Below are positions 61,845 to 64,000 of a stretch of DNA of 64,000 nucleotides, in pieces. Source of the stretch: Maniola hyperantus (taxonomy: Eukaryota; Arthropoda; Insecta; Lepidoptera; Nymphalidae). The translations under genes and the position numbers were made by a program. The notes beneath the pieces are model-generated. The model was not told the DNA's origin. It did no database searches and was given only the letters and a program-made list of their open reading frames with translations. Where the stretch lies: positions 1,748,501 to 1,812,500 of the forward strand of contig NC_048539.1 of NCBI RefSeq assembly GCF_902806685.2, in the 5' to 3' direction. Each line of letters opens with the position of its first letter. Position 1 is the stretch's first letter.

Positions 61845-64000
61845 CTATAGTCCTGGTGGTAGCGTGGTACCAATAGGACTAGCACCTAACTTACGGGGTC
61901 GGCCCCGTTTACGCTTTTCCTGAAGCGGCGCTTGGATGTGACCAACGAAGGGAGTAAGATCAGACGAGTGGTACTTACCAATAACCTCCTGATCGCTGAT
62001 TTTCTCCAGCTGGAAAGTAGCAGGACCGCACACCTGGCGCACGCGGTACGGGCCGTCGCGACGCGGCAGTAGTTTCGGCGTTTGCCCTCTGGCAGCGTCG
62101 TTGGAGCCGTGGGTCTTCAGCAGGACCAAATCGCCCTCCTTATACAAAGGCGCCGGCCGTCGCCCATCATCTGCGTACTTCTTTGATTCCGCTTGCGCGC
62201 GTTCATGCACATCTCTGGCTTGGGCTAGTACATTAGCCATCTTTTCCAGGTAAGGCGTAAAGCTAGGGATGAAATTGTCTTCATCTAAAATGGCGCGGAC
62301 GTCGGTGGTGGCATCGCTAGGAGCTCGGAGTTCCCGCCCGAAGGTGAGATAAGCAGGTGAGAATCCGGTACTGGCAGTCACAGCTGAGTTCATCGCAAAG
62401 CGGATAGCGGCGAGGTGAGTATCCCACGAGGTGTGATCTCGGCCGACTAATATAGCGAGCTGTGGCTTGAGGTCTCGGTTTTTCCTCTCAATTGGGTTAC
62501 TTTGCGGGTGATAGAGTGGGGTGAGTGCCTGGGTGACTCCCATGGCGTGGCACGCCTGCTGCATCACGTCACTGATGAATTGGACTCCGTTATCGGAAAT
62601 CACCCGGCGGCTCGGCCCGTACCTAAAGTAAATTTCGTTGATGAGAATTTTAGCACACTCTGCGCTCGTAGCAGCTTTAAGTGCGAACAGCTCGACCCAC
62701 CGACTACATACATCTTCTACTATAAAGATCCAGCGATTCCCTTCTTGGGTCTCAGGGAGAGGACCAAACAAGTCGATAGATATGACTTCGAACCTTCTCG
62801 CCGTAGCTGGCGTCTGTACTAGGCCAGCTGGTTTCCGGGTATCCACTTTATATCTCTGACAGGGAACGCATCGCTTGATGTAGTCAGCTACCTGGGCTCT
62901 CATGCCTGGCCAGTAGTATCTGGCTCTCAGACGTTCCAAGGTGCGCTCGACACCAAAGTGACCAGCGGTCGGTGCGTCGTGCAGGTCGGCGAGGGCGCGC
63001 GCGCGCTCGTGCTGCGGCACCACGAGGCAGGGCTGCTCGACGTCCTCGTCGTCGGCTGAGCACCTGTACAGAATGCCGTCTGACATGACGTAGCCTTTAT
63101 CGGACCACATTCGCGCTTTAAAGGGATCGTTCGATTCCATGTCGTCTATAACTTTCTTGACTTCAAGATCTTTCATCTGGTTCTCTCTGATATCTGCCGG
63201 GTTTCGCGTGGGCATATCCACGATAGTATAACAGAAATCGCACGCATCATCGTTAGCGCACGATGGACGCGATAGTGCATCGGCGATAACGTTCTTTTTA
63301 CCTGGTGTATAATTTATCTCAAGATTATACTCTTGTAGCGACAGCGCCCAGCGTGCTAGACGACCACTCGGCGATTTCAAGCTCATGAGCCATTTCAGCG
63401 GTTGGTGGTCGGTCATCACACGTACTGTCGATCCTTCTATATATCCTCTAAATTTCTGCACCGCCCATACGACCGCGAGCGCTTCTCTCTCCGTCGTCGT
63501 GTAGTTTTTCTCGGCGCTATTGAGTATGCGGCTGGCGTATTCGATTGGACGTTCGTCAGGCCCCTCCCCTTGCATCAAAGCAGCCCCGAGGGCGTAGCCA
63601 CTACTATCAGTGTACAGCGAGTAGGGTTTTGTGCCATCAGCTTGTCGTAATATAGGTGCAGATGTAAGTTTTACCTTTAACTGTTCGAATGCATCTTGCT
63701 GGGGTTGCTCCCATCGCCAGGTGCTGGCCTTCTTCAGCAGATCCGTCAGCGGTTTTGCTGTAGCAGCAAAGTTAGGGATGAAACGCCGGAACCAACTTGC
63801 GGCTTGAATGAAGCTCTTGAGATGCTTAAGATTTAGTGGTGGGGTCATGGCTGCGATGGCGGTCACTTTCTGGCAGTCCGTGGACAAGCCGCCTGGCACT
63901 ATCACATGCCCCAAAAATCTTATGGAGTCTCTAGCGAAACAGCTTTTCCCTCGATGGACGCGCAGCTTGAACATCCGCAGGCGTTGAAAAACAGCCTCCA
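61845..64000 (-). CDS. Gag-Pol polyprotein of Ty3/gypsy element, copy 2 (partial)
   Basis: Open from the window edge to the stop at 61845-61847; about 718 residues, corresponding to residues 733-1450 of copy 1. It contains the end of reverse transcriptase, RNase H (YTDSSG, TDHQPL), the integrase HHCC finger and D,D,E residues, GPY, and the KRGRPRK tail, all intact. About eight residue differences from copy 1 are visible (for example GPSRR for GTSRR, DEDNFIPSF for EEDNFVPSF). No stop codon or frameshift in the visible part. The N-terminal half cannot be judged from this window. Confidence 0.93.
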   Translation of the reverse strand, partial: EAVFQRLRMFKLRVHRGKSCFARDSIRFLGHVIVPGGLSTDCQKVTAIAAMTPPLNLKHLKSFIQAASWFRRFIPNFAATAKPLTDLLKKASTWRWEQPQQDAFEQLKVKLTSAPILRQADGTKPYSLYTDSSGYALGAALMQGEGPDERPIEYASRILNSAEKNYTTTEREALAVVWAVQKFRGYIEGSTVRVMTDHQPLKWLMSLKSPSGRLARWALSLQEYNLEINYTPGKKNVIADALSRPSCANDDACDFCYTIVDMPTRNPADIRENQMKDLEVKKVIDDMESNDPFKARMWSDKGYVMSDGILYRCSADDEDVEQPCLVVPQHERARALADLHDAPTAGHFGVERTLERLRARYYWPGMRAQVADYIKRCVPCQRYKVDTRKPAGLVQTPATARRFEVISIDLFGPLPETQEGNRWIFIVEDVCSRWVELFALKAATSAECAKILINEIYFRYGPSRRVISDNGVQFISDVMQQACHAMGVTQALTPLYHPQSNPIERKNRDLKPQLAILVGRDHTSWDTHLAAIRFAMNSAVTASTGFSPAYLTFGRELRAPSDATTDVRAILDEDNFIPSFTPYLEKMANVLAQARDVHERAQAESKKYADDGRRPAPLYKEGDLVLLKTHGSNDAARGQTPKLLPRRDGPYRVRQVCGPATFQLEKISDQEVIGKYHSSDLTPFVGHIQAPLQEKRKRGRPRKLGASPIGTTLPPGL

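Larger units (their letters stand above)
61573..64000 (-). mobile_element. Ty3/gypsy LTR retrotransposon, copy 2 (runs off the window)
   Basis: Same family and orientation as copy 1. It has a 264-bp 3' LTR, a polypurine tract, then gag-pol in an open frame to the window end. It differs from copy 1 by scattered substitutions. The 5' LTR, gag and target duplication lie outside; the left flank is TATTT. Confidence 0.92.

Overview
The window looks like lepidopteran (butterfly or moth) nuclear DNA. It is AT-rich, has spliced exons with GT-AG introns, and is packed with element types I associate with Lepidoptera: tRNA-headed SINEs with GATGAT tails, RTE- and R1-type LINE 3' ends, short elements carrying a CAGT microsatellite and a CTAG terminus, and many small foldback elements. 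The species cannot be named from sequence alone. No rRNA gene, CRISPR array or functional tRNA gene was seen; tRNA-like sequence occurs only as SINE heads.

Positions 1 to about 39,850 contain no host gene that I can recognise. They are a mosaic of SINEs, LINE fragments, CTAG-ended (Helitron-like) elements, inverted-repeat elements and short tandem repeats, several nested in one another. Clear cases are a 290-bp inverted-repeat element present three times with 2-bp duplications, a foldback split by a 461-bp solo-LTR-like insert, an R1-type LINE 3' end with a 16-bp target duplication at 33202-33877, and a CTAG-ended element whose front end is repeated seven times (37679-38494).

Positions 39853-61394 (+) hold one 13-exon gene assembled here from splice sites and reading phase. 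It encodes about 588 residues and resembles an SLC6 (neurotransmitter/amino-acid:sodium symporter) protein, but with an eroded TM1, apparently no TM2, and substituted sodium-site residues. Its introns are almost entirely transposable elements, which reach within 4-40 bp of at least ten splice sites. Three unusual structures lie inside it: 18 copies of a 71-bp unit spanning the exon 5 / intron 5 splice donor (51333-52610), a roughly 460-bp (CAT)n tract (42804-43266), and an intact, apparently very young Ty3/gypsy retrotransposon (43542-48660, antisense) in intron 3 with visually identical 264-bp LTRs and a 1450-codon gag-pol frame.

A second copy of the same gypsy family starts at 61573, 179 bp after the gene's proposed stop, in the same orientation, and runs off the window end. 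The two copies bracket exons 4-13, so they could recombine, and their LTRs carry AATAAA on the host strand. All family assignments rest on reading motifs by eye; no database search was run.
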